Positions 12,263-20,577 of a DNA stretch of 21,437 bases are shown here, in pieces. Under the pieces are notes generated by a model, which saw only the letters and a program-made list of their open reading frames with translations, searched no databases and was not told the origin of the DNA. Source of the stretch: Phycisphaerales bacterium UBA2266 (GTDB lineage Bacteria > Planctomycetota > Phycisphaerae > Sedimentisphaerales > Anaerobacaceae); assembly GCA_002347125.1 (NCBI GenBank), contig DDXG01000286.1, positions 1-21,437 on the forward strand. The letters are read 5' to 3'. Each line of letters opens with the position of its first letter. The first letter of the stretch is position 1. The position numbers and the translations under genes were made by a program.

Positions 12263-14866
12263 ATGTCACCAGTGCATAGCTTCACTGTTCTTCCGGCGCT
12301 GCCGGAGGCGCTGAAGGACCTCGAATATGTGGCGAAGAACATGTTCTGGTCGTGGAATCCCGAGAGCGAGGAATTGTTCAAGCGGATCGACGGGGCCCTG
12401 TGGGAGGCGTGCGGGCACAATCCGGTGAGGCTTCTGGGGAAGGTGCCGCAGCAGCGGCTGGAAGTATTGTCGAAGAAGCCGGGGTTCCTCTCTGAACTGG
12501 GGCGGGCGGTGGAACGGCTGAGGGAGTATATGGCCCGGCCGACATGGTTTGACCGGGTGACGTCCTTCGAGCAGAAGCCGATCATCGCGTATTTCAGCGC
12601 GGAGTTCGGGCTTCATGAGTCGCTGCCGGTGTATGCGGGCGGCCTGGGCATCCTGGCGGGCGACCACCTCAAGAGCGCCAGCGATCTGGGCATTCCGCTG
12701 GTGGGCGTGGGTCTGTTGTATCAGCGGGGCTACTTCCGTCAGTATCTGAATGTGGACGGGTGGCAGCAGGAAGTGTATACGGACAACGAGTTCCACGGGA
12801 TGCCGATGGAGTTGGTCCGTGACGACGCGGGCCGCCCGTTGACGGTGAGCGTGGAGTATCCGGGGCGGCCGGTGACGGCGCAGATATGGCGGGTCAGCGT
12901 CGGGCGCATCGCGCTTTACCTGCTGGATACGAACACCCCGGACAACAGCCCGGCGGACAAGATGATCACGTCGAGTCTGTACGGAGGGGATCGCGAGCTG
13001 CGGATTCGCCAGGAGATCATGCTGGGGATCGGCGGGTTCAGGGCGCTGCTGGCGATGAATGTGGAGCCGACGGTCTGCCACATGAACGAGGGCCATGCGG
13101 CGTTCATGGGCCTGGAGCGTATCCGGCACCTGCGGACGAAGTACAACATGACGTTCGACGAGGCGCTTCAGGCGACGCGGACGGCGAACGTGTTCACGGT
13201 GCACACGCTGGTGAAGGCGGGACTCGACGAGTTCCGCACGCAGTTGATGGACAAGTATTTCGGGTCGTACTTCCCGGAGCTGGGGATCAGTCGGAGCCAG
13301 TTCATGAGTCTGGGGCGGATGCTGCCGGACGATGACAACGAAGCGTACAAGATGCCGATTCTGGCGATCAACCTGAGCAGCCATATGAACGGCGTGAGCC
13401 GGCTGCACGGCCAGATCTCGCGTGAACTGTGGGCGAGTCTGTGGCCGCGGGTGCCGATCCGGGAGGTGCCGATCCGTTCGATCACCAACGGCGTGCATAC
13501 GACGACCTGGCTGGCGCCGGAGGTGGCGTCGCTGTACAAGCGCTATCTGGGACCGAGCTGGATCGAGGAGCCGACGGATCCGTCGGTATGGAAGGACATC
13601 GAGCAGATACCGGATGAGCAGATGTGGCAGGTGCATCAGCGGTGCAAGGAAGAGTTGATTGTCTTCACGCGCCATCGACTCAAGGCGCAGATGAAGCGGC
13701 GGGGCACCTACCACAGCGAATTGAACTATGCCGAAGAGGTGCTTGATCCGGAGTCGCTGACCATCGGTTTCGCACGTCGGTTCGCCAGCTACAAACGCGG
13801 GAACCTGTTGCTGCGGGACCCGGAGCGGCTGATGCGGTTGTTGAGCAACAGTGAGCGGCCGATGCAGATTATCTTCGCGGGCAAGGCCCATCCACGGGAT
13901 ACCGAGGGCAAGGAGATCATCCGACAGATCGTCCACTTCGCCAACCAGCACAATGCGCGGCGGCGGATCGTATTTGTGGAGGATTACGACATGCACGTGG
14001 CGAAGCTGCTGGTGCGTGGCGTGGATGTATGGCTCAATACGCCGCGGCGGCCGATGGAGGCCAGCGGCACCAGCGGGATGAAGGCGGCGTTGAACGGCGT
14101 GCTGAACATGAGCACGGCCGATGGCTGGTGGCCCGAAGGGTATCAGCCGGACGGCGGCTGGGTCATCGGGGCCGAAGAGACCTACGAGGACCCGGATTAC
14201 CAGGATAAGGTCGAGGCCCAGTCGATGTATGACATCCTGGAGAATGAAGTTGTGCCGCTGTTCTACACGCGCAGTGCGGACAACATTCCACGGGCCTGGA
14301 TCTCGCGGATCCGCAGTTCGGTTCGGTTCATTGCGCCGCGGTTCAACACACACCGGATGGTGGGCCAGTACATGCGGCGATTCTATAATCCGGCGGCCAC
14401 GCGGTGGCAGTCGTTGTCGGCCGATGGGATGAAGGGCGCCCGGGAGTACACGCGGTGGCGTAGGGACATGCAGCAGGCCTGGGGCGATTTTTCGATTCAG
14501 GATGTGCTTCTGGACGTGGGTAACGGACACGGGCGGGCGCCGCTGAACCCCAAGCAGCCGCAGTTGACGGTCGGTTCGCAGGTGAACGTCAACGCCCTGG
14601 TTCGCCTCGGTCGCGCGACACCGGCCGATGTAACGGTGCAGATGTACCACGGCGAAGTCGATGCCTGGGGCAACATCCGCGAGGGCAAGACCGTACCCAT
14701 GGAGCCGACGGGCAAGACCGAGGAAGACGGACGGCACTGGTTCACGGGGTCGATGCGGTGCAAGGATACGGGCCAGCATGGCGTGGCGGTGCGGGTGCTG
14801 CCCCGACATGCGGACATGGCCAATCCTCACGACATGAATCTGATCCTGTGGGAGGCGGACAAGTAG
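12263..14866 (+). CDS. glgP: Alpha-glucan (glycogen) phosphorylase, GT35 family
   Basis: An 867-residue phosphorylase that releases glucose 1-phosphate from glycogen or maltodextrins in the cytoplasm. It belongs to the bacterial and archaeal branch with an N-terminal DUF3417 domain (about 10-120: LPEALKDLEYVAKNMFWSWNP). The typical AEFGLHESLPVYAGGLGILAGDHLKSA follows as two shorter pieces, AYFSAEFGLHESLP and YAGGLGILAGDHLKSA. The active-site segment EASGTSGMKAALNG carries the pyridoxal-phosphate lysine, Lys607. The C-terminal 150 residues (after about 710) form a beta-rich extension common in this branch. GGAG 7 bases before the ATG supports the start. Transcription probably starts from 12079-12107 or reads on from the 6S region if its terminator leaks. 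No other glycogen gene is adjacent. Confidence 0.95.
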   Translation: MSPVHSFTVLPALPEALKDLEYVAKNMFWSWNPESEELFKRIDGALWEACGHNPVRLLGKVPQQRLEVLSKKPGFLSELGRAVERLREYMARPTWFDRVTSFEQKPIIAYFSAEFGLHESLPVYAGGLGILAGDHLKSASDLGIPLVGVGLLYQRGYFRQYLNVDGWQQEVYTDNEFHGMPMELVRDDAGRPLTVSVEYPGRPVTAQIWRVSVGRIALYLLDTNTPDNSPADKMITSSLYGGDRELRIRQEIMLGIGGFRALLAMNVEPTVCHMNEGHAAFMGLERIRHLRTKYNMTFDEALQATRTANVFTVHTLVKAGLDEFRTQLMDKYFGSYFPELGISRSQFMSLGRMLPDDDNEAYKMPILAINLSSHMNGVSRLHGQISRELWASLWPRVPIREVPIRSITNGVHTTTWLAPEVASLYKRYLGPSWIEEPTDPSVWKDIEQIPDEQMWQVHQRCKEELIVFTRHRLKAQMKRRGTYHSELNYAEEVLDPESLTIGFARRFASYKRGNLLLRDPERLMRLLSNSERPMQIIFAGKAHPRDTEGKEIIRQIVHFANQHNARRRIVFVEDYDMHVAKLLVRGVDVWLNTPRRPMEASGTSGMKAALNGVLNMSTADGWWPEGYQPDGGWVIGAEETYEDPDYQDKVEAQSMYDILENEVVPLFYTRSADNIPRAWISRIRSSVRFIAPRFNTHRMVGQYMRRFYNPAATRWQSLSADGMKGAREYTRWRRDMQQAWGDFSIQDVLLDVGNGHGRAPLNPKQPQLTVGSQVNVNALVRLGRATPADVTVQMYHGEVDAWGNIREGKTVPMEPTGKTEEDGRHWFTGSMRCKDTGQHGVAVRVLPRHADMANPHDMNLILWEADK

Positions 14867-14917
14867 CCGGCGGCTGGGGTGCGGCGCAAGTGCTCTTCAG
14901 GGAAGGCTTTACAGGGG

Positions 14918-15376
14918 CTATTGGCTGTCTTTGTCGCTGATGAGGTTGTAGACCTCGTCGGCGGAGGAAGCGTCCTCGATGGCCCGCTTGCATTCTCGGT
15001 CGAGCATGAGTCGGCTGATCTTGGCCAGGGCCTGGATGTGCATGGCGGTCTGGTCGGGCGGCGATATGAGGAGGATCACGATGGTGACGGGCTTGCGGTC
15101 GATGCTGTCGAACTCGATCGGTTCACGGGCGATGCCGATACCCATGACGAGATTGGCCACGGCGTTGCTCTTGCCGTGGGGGATCGCCAGGGATGAGCCG
15201 ATACCGGTGCTGCGAATTCTCTCGCGGGTCATCACGGCGTCGAGGACGGCATTGCGATCGGCAAACAGGCCCTGGGCGCCAAGTAGATCGACCATCTCGG
15301 TGATGACCGCGTTCTTGTCGGTGCCCGAAAGGGGCACCTTTACGCAGGCGGGCTGTAGAATCTGTGTCAGCAGCAT
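14918..15376 (-). CDS. PTS EIIA-2 domain protein (PtsN/FruA-IIA type)
   Basis: A 152-residue stand-alone phosphotransferase-system IIA domain of the fructose/mannitol/nitrogen class. The phospho-acceptor is His67 in SSLAIPHGKSNAV. Also typical are RERIRSTGIG just before it and the hydrophobic strand VTIVILLISPPDQT. The length fits a single IIA domain without IIB or IIC. Stand-alone IIA proteins of this type usually regulate rather than transport sugar, as PtsN does; no HPr, HPr kinase or enzyme I gene is in the window. It converges on glgP, whose stop is 51 bases away. A promoter lies at 15428-15455. The Shine-Dalgarno sequence is weak. Confidence 0.9.
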   Translation of the reverse strand: MLLTQILQPACVKVPLSGTDKNAVITEMVDLLGAQGLFADRNAVLDAVMTRERIRSTGIGSSLAIPHGKSNAVANLVMGIGIAREPIEFDSIDRKPVTIVILLISPPDQTAMHIQALAKISRLMLDRECKRAIEDASSADEVYNLISDKDSQ

Positions 15377-15427
15377 GGGTGGCCGATCACTATCCGTGGA
15401 CGTTGTTGTGAGCTGCGAGAAGCCATG

Positions 15428-15455
15428 ATTCTAGTGCCTGTGGCGGATGGTGCAA
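15428..15455 (-). promoter_or_regulatory. Putative sigma-70 promoter of the PTS IIA gene
   Basis: On the minus strand, TTGCAC (15450-15455) and TAGAAT (15428-15433) are 16 bases apart. The predicted start near 15421 leaves a leader of about 45 bases before the ATG at 15376. Confidence 0.5.
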
Positions 15456-15563
15456 GTGGATAATCCGCGTTCGGGCGTTCGATTTGTGATTTTCCGTTCC
15501 GGCCTGGTCGCGGGTGCAGGCGGGGCGGGTGGACAGTCACGGCCTGCCGAAAGCACTTTTGGC

Positions 15564-15591
15564 TTTACAGGCGGCTGCGGCGCGTTAGTAT
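15564..15591 (+). promoter_or_regulatory. Putative promoter of the citramalate synthase gene
   Basis: TTTACA (15564-15569) and TAGTAT (15586-15591) have a 16-base spacer. GGCGGC/GCCGCC can pair across the -10 region (about 15569-15598). The leader to the ATG at 15654 would be about 55 bases. Confidence 0.45.
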
Positions 15592-15653
15592 GGCCGCCGT
15601 AAGTTTCATTATTACAATGACTTGTGTGAATTGAGCCCTGGACGGGATCGCCG

Positions 15654-17213
15654 ATGGAAAAGATCGCAGTCTATGACACAACGCTTCGTGACGGGATGCA
15701 GGCGGAGGGGGTGAGCTTCTCGCTGGAGGATAAACTGTCGATTGCGCGGCGGCTGGATGAGTTGGGCGTGGACTATATTGAGGGCGGGTACGCGGCCTCG
15801 AACGCCAAGGAGATGCAGTTCTTCACGGAGGCCAAGGCCCTTGGGCTGGGGCGGTCGAAGCTAGTGGCGTTCGGCAGCACGCGGCGGGCGGATACGAAGG
15901 TGGGCGACGATGCGTCGCTGGGGGCGATCGTGGCCTGCGGGACGCCGGCGGCGACGATTGTGGGCAAGACCTGGGACCTGCACGTAGAGAAGGTGCTGGG
16001 GTGCTCGCTGGATGAGAACCTGAGAATCTGCCGGGAATCGGTGGCGTACCTCAAGGGCAAGGGGATGGAGGTGTTCTTCGACGCCGAGCACTTCTTCGAC
16101 GGGTATAAGGCCGCCCCGGAGTATGCGATGAAGGTGCTGGAGGCCGCGGCCGAGGGGGGGGCCGACGGGCTGGTCCTGTGCGATACGAATGGGGGCTGCA
16201 TGCCGGATATGGTCGGGCAGATCGCGCGGGCGGTCTGTGAGCGGTTCGCCGGGGTTGTCGTGGGGATTCACACACATAACGACGGCGACTGCGCGACGGC
16301 CAACACGCTGGCGGCGGTGCGGGCGGGCGCCCGGCATGTGCAGGGCACGATCAACGGCCTGGGGGAGCGGTGCGGCAACGCGAATCTGTGCGCGCTGGTG
16401 CCGAACCTGGCGCTGAAGATGGGCTTCGAGGTGCTCAACGGCGAGAAGGTGCGGACCCTGACGGAGGTGTCGCGGTTCGTGTTTGAGGTGGCGAATCTCA
16501 ATCCCGTGATGAACATGCCGTTCGTGGGCGAGAGTGCGTTTGCCCATAAGGCGGGGCTGCACGTTGATGCGCTGCGCAAGGCCGGGGGCAGTTACGAGCA
16601 TATCGATCCGGCGCTGGTGGGCAACGAGCGGCGGTACTTGATTTCGGAGCTTTCCGGCAAGAGCAACGTGCTGGCGGAGTTGGAGAAGAACCAGATTGCC
16701 CATGACAAGAAGCTGGCGCGGCGGATACTGGAGCGGGTACAGGAGCTGGAGGCGCAGGGGTATCAGTACGAGTCGGCCGATGCGAGCTTCCACCTGTTGG
16801 TCCGGCGGGAGATGGGGCTGTTTACGCCGAGTTTTGAGCTGGTGAAGTATCGTGTGGACGTGGAAAAACGCCGCAGTGGTGAGATTGTGACCGAGGCGAC
16901 GGTGAAGCTACGTGTGGGCGATGAGGTCGAGCACGTGGTCGGCGAGGGGGATGGCCCGGTCAATGCGCTGGACGCCGCCCTGCGCAAGTCGGTGGGGCGG
17001 TTCTATCCGCAGATCCATGATGTGCGGCTGATCGACTACAAGGTCCGCGTGGTCAACGCCCGTGCGGGAACGGCCGCGAAGGTCCGAGTCATCATCGAAT
17101 CACGCGACAAGAACGCCATCTGGGGCACGGTCGGCTGCTCCGAGAATATCATAGAAGCCTCCTGGCAGGCCCTGGCGGACTCGGTGGAGTATAAACTCCA
17201 GAAGGGGAAGTAG
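15654..17213 (+). CDS. cimA: (R)-citramalate synthase
   Basis: A 519-residue enzyme of the HMGL-like/alpha-IPM synthase family that condenses pyruvate and acetyl-CoA to citramalate, the entry to threonine-independent isoleucine synthesis. The TIM-barrel domain opens with VYDTTLRDGMQAEGVSFS, includes DYIEGGYAASNAKEM, the metal-binding HTHND and the GERCGNANL motif. FFDAEHFFDGYKAAPEYAM is characteristic of the CimA (TIGR00977) group rather than LeuA. The C-terminal LeuA-type allosteric domain follows (about 400-519: RVDVEKRRSGEIVTEATVKL). The full length fits the family. Citramalate synthases of this group are usually inhibited by isoleucine. It ends 11 bases from the convergent SIR2-like gene. 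Confidence 0.93.
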   Translation: MEKIAVYDTTLRDGMQAEGVSFSLEDKLSIARRLDELGVDYIEGGYAASNAKEMQFFTEAKALGLGRSKLVAFGSTRRADTKVGDDASLGAIVACGTPAATIVGKTWDLHVEKVLGCSLDENLRICRESVAYLKGKGMEVFFDAEHFFDGYKAAPEYAMKVLEAAAEGGADGLVLCDTNGGCMPDMVGQIARAVCERFAGVVVGIHTHNDGDCATANTLAAVRAGARHVQGTINGLGERCGNANLCALVPNLALKMGFEVLNGEKVRTLTEVSRFVFEVANLNPVMNMPFVGESAFAHKAGLHVDALRKAGGSYEHIDPALVGNERRYLISELSGKSNVLAELEKNQIAHDKKLARRILERVQELEAQGYQYESADASFHLLVRREMGLFTPSFELVKYRVDVEKRRSGEIVTEATVKLRVGDEVEHVVGEGDGPVNALDAALRKSVGRFYPQIHDVRLIDYKVRVVNARAGTAAKVRVIIESRDKNAIWGTVGCSENIIEASWQALADSVEYKLQKGK

Positions 17214-17224
17214 GGAAGGGGCTT

Positions 17225-18328
17225 CTACTTCTGCAGCCAGCCAACTAATTCAGTCCATTGCTGGAAATGCTTCGAGCACACATCCTGTAACGGGTAACGG
17301 ATAAATTCCACGTGTGCCGCCATGTCGGGGACAAAGATGTCTTTCATTGAGGTGGCTACTGTATCCGCATCTGGATCAATGACTGCAATCCTACACCCGG
17401 AATGATTGTTAGTGAGTGATGTTCCCAAAAAGAACTTCATAATGGTGTCGCTGGGGGGGAAACTGTAGCCTACAAATATGATCTTGTCGGCTTCAGCAAT
17501 GGCGTTGCTTGCATTTGCCCATATTTGGCGTACTATGGGGATGTCGTAGTGTTTGACCATTGACGGAGGCACAATTACAGGGAGAAAGCCTTTGGGGATA
17601 GTCGCGTCTTGGTGGCAAGCAAAGGGTATGCTAAAAAGTGGGCCGTTTGTTTCTCGCACAAACAACTGATCCCAACAATGCAATTCCTTCCTCTTGCCTG
17701 CAGATTTGACGAAGTAATTTACAGATCCATGAAGCTTATGCACTGTGCAAGCTGCGGAATTACCGTATAGCCCGGGAGACAAGGACTTGCAGAAATTGGG
17801 CGGGTCACTGGCTGGCGTAGCGGGGAGCACTTCATACGCAATTGGCGAGGAGGTTGGGACACCAATTGCTAACATTAGCATCTCTGGGAGCATATCATAG
17901 TTAGTTGTAACAATATCGATCTTGATACTGTTTGACATCGTTTTCAAAAGACATTCTAGAGCACGGCGGAAATGCCTGTACGAATCCTGCCGGCTGGCGT
18001 AAGACTCCATCCTGCTGTATACTCGCCATACGAGGGTTTGGATGTGTGATAGAGCCTTCTCGACAGTAATCCGGCCTGTGGACATTTCGAATGTCAGATC
18101 GGGATTAGCGATTGCTGCTAAACTAAGGACGCTCATTAGGTACTCGACGTTCTGGATGTCACCATGTATGTAGGCTCGTGTGCGTTGCGCATACTCGACA
18201 CACTTGAAGAAGCACTCGATTTCGAGTCGCATATCCGAGAGGCTACCACAAAACATGGGGAACTCTCGCATTACCGGAAGACCTGCAGGCCGGGAGAAGC
18301 CTGCACCGAGAAAGAATACAATCCGCAT
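17225..18328 (-). CDS. SIR2-like domain protein, probably horizontally acquired
   Basis: A 367-residue protein with SIR2-like features: the NAD-binding GAGFSRPAGLP (residues 8-18), IDIVTTNYD (Asn143, Asp145), HKLHGSVNY with the likely catalytic His200, and FVGYSFPPSD near the C-terminus. This matches the SIR2_2 group, often found as the NAD-degrading effector of anti-phage systems. No extra effector or sensor domain is clear, although the 30-130 region is helical. The ATG at 18328 has GGAG 7 bases upstream, so it is preferred over an earlier in-frame codon. Composition differs from its neighbours: bases 17401-17460 contain 26 G/C of 60, against 38 of 60 at 16381-16440 in cimA. It stands alone, without a second defence gene, so defence is an inference and other NAD-related roles are possible. 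Confidence 0.8.
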   Translation of the reverse strand: MRIVFFLGAGFSRPAGLPVMREFPMFCGSLSDMRLEIECFFKCVEYAQRTRAYIHGDIQNVEYLMSVLSLAAIANPDLTFEMSTGRITVEKALSHIQTLVWRVYSRMESYASRQDSYRHFRRALECLLKTMSNSIKIDIVTTNYDMLPEMLMLAIGVPTSSPIAYEVLPATPASDPPNFCKSLSPGLYGNSAACTVHKLHGSVNYFVKSAGKRKELHCWDQLFVRETNGPLFSIPFACHQDATIPKGFLPVIVPPSMVKHYDIPIVRQIWANASNAIAEADKIIFVGYSFPPSDTIMKFFLGTSLTNNHSGCRIAVIDPDADTVATSMKDIFVPDMAAHVEFIRYPLQDVCSKHFQQWTELVGWLQK

Positions 18329-18373
18329 TGTTTCACTCCAGTCGCCGTTTCGAGGAGGACAGCATCGCCACAA

Positions 18374-18406
18374 ACCATATTATGGTACGGGTTCCGATGA
18401 GAGCAA
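18374..18406 (-). promoter_or_regulatory. Putative promoter of the SIR2-like gene with overlapping dyad
   Basis: On the minus strand TAATAT (18377-18382) follows TTGCTC (18401-18406) after 18 bases. The -10 lies inside ACCATATTATGGT (18374-18386), a perfect 6-base dyad with one central base. A repressor bound there would block transcription. Confidence 0.4.
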
Positions 18407-18692
18407 GTGGTTTCTCGGACTGCCTGCGAAGAAGCCGTAGTTCCGATAATGTGATTTTGGGAAAATTACCGGGATTGCGTAGATTGCCTAGATTCACTCA
18501 AGATTTCTTGAGGGTGGTGCCGATATGTTTGGAGTTGGTTGGTAGCTTGCCCAGCTTAACGTGAATCAGGGATTCATAGGGGCTTGCTGTTAAGATGGGC
18601 GGATGCGATAGAAGGGGTGGTCATGGGTGATGGAGAGGCAGGTGGATTGCCGCCTGTGTGGGAATGATGTTCAACCTTATGGAGATGTTGGT
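18407..18692. other. Intergenic region between the SIR2-like and B12-domain genes
   Basis: About 290 bases, AT-richer on the SIR2 side. It holds a perfect dyad, TGAATC-AGG-GATTCA (18562-18576), then a weak promoter for the B12-domain gene, TTGCTG (18584-18589) with GATAGA (18607-18612) after 17 bases, and a hairpin CAGGTGG/CCGCCTG (about 18638-18655). No gene was seen. Confidence 0.4.
18562..18576. promoter_or_regulatory. Perfect 15-bp dyad upstream of the B12-domain gene
   Basis: TGAATCAGGGATTCA has perfect 6-base arms around AGG. It ends 8 bases before the candidate -35 TTGCTG. This position suits an activator or a repressor. No regulator is encoded beside it. Confidence 0.35.
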
Positions 18693-19448
18693 ATGATCCA
18701 GGAAGAAGTGTTTGGGCGGTATCTTGAGGCGTTGCTTGTTGGGGATAGGCGGGGCTGCCGGGCGGCGGTGGAGGAGACGCTGCAAAAGGGGATTCCGGCG
18801 ATTTCCGTGTATTCGCACATGATCTGGCCTGTGATGGTGGAGATTGAGCGGCTGTCGCGGGCGGGGCGGATCGATGCGTGCCAGGAGCACCTTGCGACGC
18901 GGATCAACCGGACCATCGTAGACCAGCTTCAGAACAAGCTGCCGCGGCGGCCGAGCCGGGGCAAGAAGATGGTGGTCTGCTGTGCGGCTGAAGAGCTGCA
19001 GGAGCTGGGGGCGCAGATGATGGTGGACCTGTTCGAGAGCGACGGCTGGGAAGTGCGGTTCCTCGGCGGCGGGCTTACGAACGACGATATTCTGGAGTAT
19101 GTCAACGGGTACGGGCCGGACCTGCTGGTGATTTATGGGACGACACCGCGGCAGGCGCCGGACGTTCGGCGGCTGATTGATACCGTGCGGGATGTGAACG
19201 CATGGCCTGATATGCGGATTATGGTCTCCGGCGGGCTGTTCAACCGGGCCGAGGGGCTCTGGGAGGAGATTGGGGCCGATGCCTTTGCCGCCACGGCCGC
19301 GGAGGCGATTCACGTCGCTGCCCAGGAGAACACGATTCCGGGCGAGGAGCGACGGACCCTGAACCGGCGGAAACGGCGTCGCCGGGACGAGGAGGCAGAG
19401 GCGGCGGTTGGTCTTGAGCAGGAGGTAGTCCCGTTTCATGGTGTGTAG
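18693..19448 (+). CDS. Cobalamin-binding-domain protein lacking the cobalt-ligand histidine
   Basis: A 251-residue protein with the CarH/LitR-like pair of a four-helix cap (about 5-80; SRAGRIDACQEHLATR, with the conserved EH) and a Rossmann B12-binding domain (about 92-220; WEVRFLGGG, DLLVIYGT, MRIMVSGGLFN). In CarH-type proteins the cofactor loop is E/D-x-H-x-x-G; here it reads ELQELG (Glu101 to Gly106), so the cobalt-ligand His is Gln103. The cap Trp of CarH is also replaced (ERLSRAG). There is no MerR-type DNA-binding domain and no methyltransferase domain. The C-terminus is a very basic stretch (NRRKRRRR) and an acidic tail. Start at 18693: GGAG 8 bases upstream. It probably no longer binds B12 in the usual base-off/His-on way; it may sense another ligand or act through partner proteins. 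Confidence 0.8.
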   Translation: MIQEEVFGRYLEALLVGDRRGCRAAVEETLQKGIPAISVYSHMIWPVMVEIERLSRAGRIDACQEHLATRINRTIVDQLQNKLPRRPSRGKKMVVCCAAEELQELGAQMMVDLFESDGWEVRFLGGGLTNDDILEYVNGYGPDLLVIYGTTPRQAPDVRRLIDTVRDVNAWPDMRIMVSGGLFNRAEGLWEEIGADAFAATAAEAIHVAAQENTIPGEERRTLNRRKRRRRDEEAEAAVGLEQEVVPFHGV

Positions 19449-19554
19449 GCTATCCGGTCGCTGGGCGAGGGGCCGCCGTGGCGGGGGAGAGCCGGCAGTG
19501 GGGTACAGTACGAGACGAAGGCTGATCGCTCCACGTGGGCGTTAAACATAGCAT

Positions 19555-19593
19555 GGGCCCGTCGGGTGCACCTGACGGGCCCTTTCTCGTTTT
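19555..19593 (+). terminator. Strong intrinsic terminator after the B12-domain gene
   Basis: GGGCCCGTC (19555-19563) pairs perfectly with GACGGGCCC (19574-19582), and the inner GGTGCACC is itself a palindrome, followed by TTTCTCGTTTT. It separates the B12-domain gene from mlaE. The stem is symmetrical, but the T-tract is only on the plus strand. Confidence 0.85.
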
Positions 19594-19640
19594 GCGTAGT
19601 GTGGGCCGGGGATTGCATGGGGGTTTTGGGTGGGGCGGGG

Positions 19641-19670
19641 TTGACAGGGGGGCGTGTTGGGTGGTATGAA
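19641..19670 (+). promoter_or_regulatory. Putative promoter overlapping the mlaE start
   Basis: A perfect -35 TTGACA (19641-19646) and TATGAA (19665-19670) are 18 bases apart. The -10 overlaps the ATG at 19666, so if it is used, translation must begin downstream or on a different transcript. Confidence 0.4.
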
Positions 19671-20565
19671 GAGGGGTAAGACTGGTTTGTGCGTAAAGGC
19701 TGGGGTCCCTGCCTTTCTTGTGGGGGCCGGGCGTTTGATTTTGGAGCTTTTTGCAGTGCTTGAGGTTATTGGGGCCAAGGTAGTGCAGGGGGTCGGGAAC
19801 ACGGGACGGTTCGGCCGGTTCTCGTGGCAGACGTTTCTCGCAGGGTGGCTGAGCCTGGTTCGGCCTCGGGCGTGGCCGCTGATTTGGGTGCAAATGAACA
19901 TCATCGGCGTCAAGAGCGTGCCGGTGGTGATGCTGACAGGGGCGTTCGTGGGGGCGACGCTGGCGATTCAGGCCTATGACCAGTTGGCGCTTATGGGCCT
20001 GGAGGAGCGGATGGGGCAGTTGGTGGGCCTGAGCGTGGTCAAGGAGCTTGGGCCGGTGCTGACGGCGGTAATGCTGGCGGGACGGGTCGGCGGGGCTCTG
20101 ACAGCGGAACTGGGCACGATGAACGTGACCGAGCAGATTGACGCGGTCCGGAGCATGGGTACTAATCCGATTCGCTACCTGGTGGCGCCGCGGGTGATGG
20201 CATGCCTGCTGCTGACGCCGCTGCTGATTATCTACGCGGACCTTCTGGGTATATTCGGGGGATACGCGGTCAGCGTCTGGATGAAGGGGGTCAACGCCGG
20301 GGCGTACTGGAGCTTTACGGCCGCGGCGGTGGAGCTTTGGGATGTGGGGCTGGGGATTGTGAAGGGGTTCTTCTTTGGCGTGGCGATTGCGGTGATCAGT
20401 TGTTACAAGGGGTTCCACTGCCGGGAGGGGGCCGAAGGCGTGGGGCAGGCGTGTACGGAGGCCTTCGTGGCGAGTTTCATCTCGATTCTGGCTTTGAATC
20501 TGGCCTTGGCGATGATCGGCAAGGCGGTTTATGCGACATTCTGGCCCCTGCAGGGGCTTCTGTAG
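19666..20565 (+). CDS. mlaE: Mla-type ABC transporter permease (MlaE family)
   Basis: A permease of about 299 residues from the ATG at 19666 (MKRGKTGLCVKAG). It is the membrane subunit of the MlaFEDB-like system that moves phospholipids between the outer and inner membranes. Family hallmarks are FVGATLAIQAYDQL, VVKELGPVLTAVMLAGRVGGALTAELGTM (as two adjoining pieces), EQIDAVRSMGTNPIRYLVAPR and GFFFGVAIAVISCYKGF. Five or so hydrophobic segments follow a longer N-terminal region than E. coli MlaE has. The start is uncertain: there is no clear Shine-Dalgarno sequence, an in-frame GTG lies at 19654, and the best promoter overlaps the ATG. The mlaF start is 12 bases after its stop, so the two are one operon. 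The substrate-binding MlaD would be expected just beyond the window. Confidence 0.9.
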   Translation: MKRGKTGLCVKAGVPAFLVGAGRLILELFAVLEVIGAKVVQGVGNTGRFGRFSWQTFLAGWLSLVRPRAWPLIWVQMNIIGVKSVPVVMLTGAFVGATLAIQAYDQLALMGLEERMGQLVGLSVVKELGPVLTAVMLAGRVGGALTAELGTMNVTEQIDAVRSMGTNPIRYLVAPRVMACLLLTPLLIIYADLLGIFGGYAVSVWMKGVNAGAYWSFTAAAVELWDVGLGIVKGFFFGVAIAVISCYKGFHCREGAEGVGQACTEAFVASFISILALNLALAMIGKAVYATFWPLQGLL

Positions 20566-20577
20566 CGGGTGGTCGGC

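Noticed and set aside
12266..14830. A very long open frame antisense to glgP (over 850 codons)
   Set aside because: It is the mirror of a GC-rich coding gene. Its peptide is rich in Arg, His and Pro with no domain, while the plus strand encodes a complete phosphorylase.
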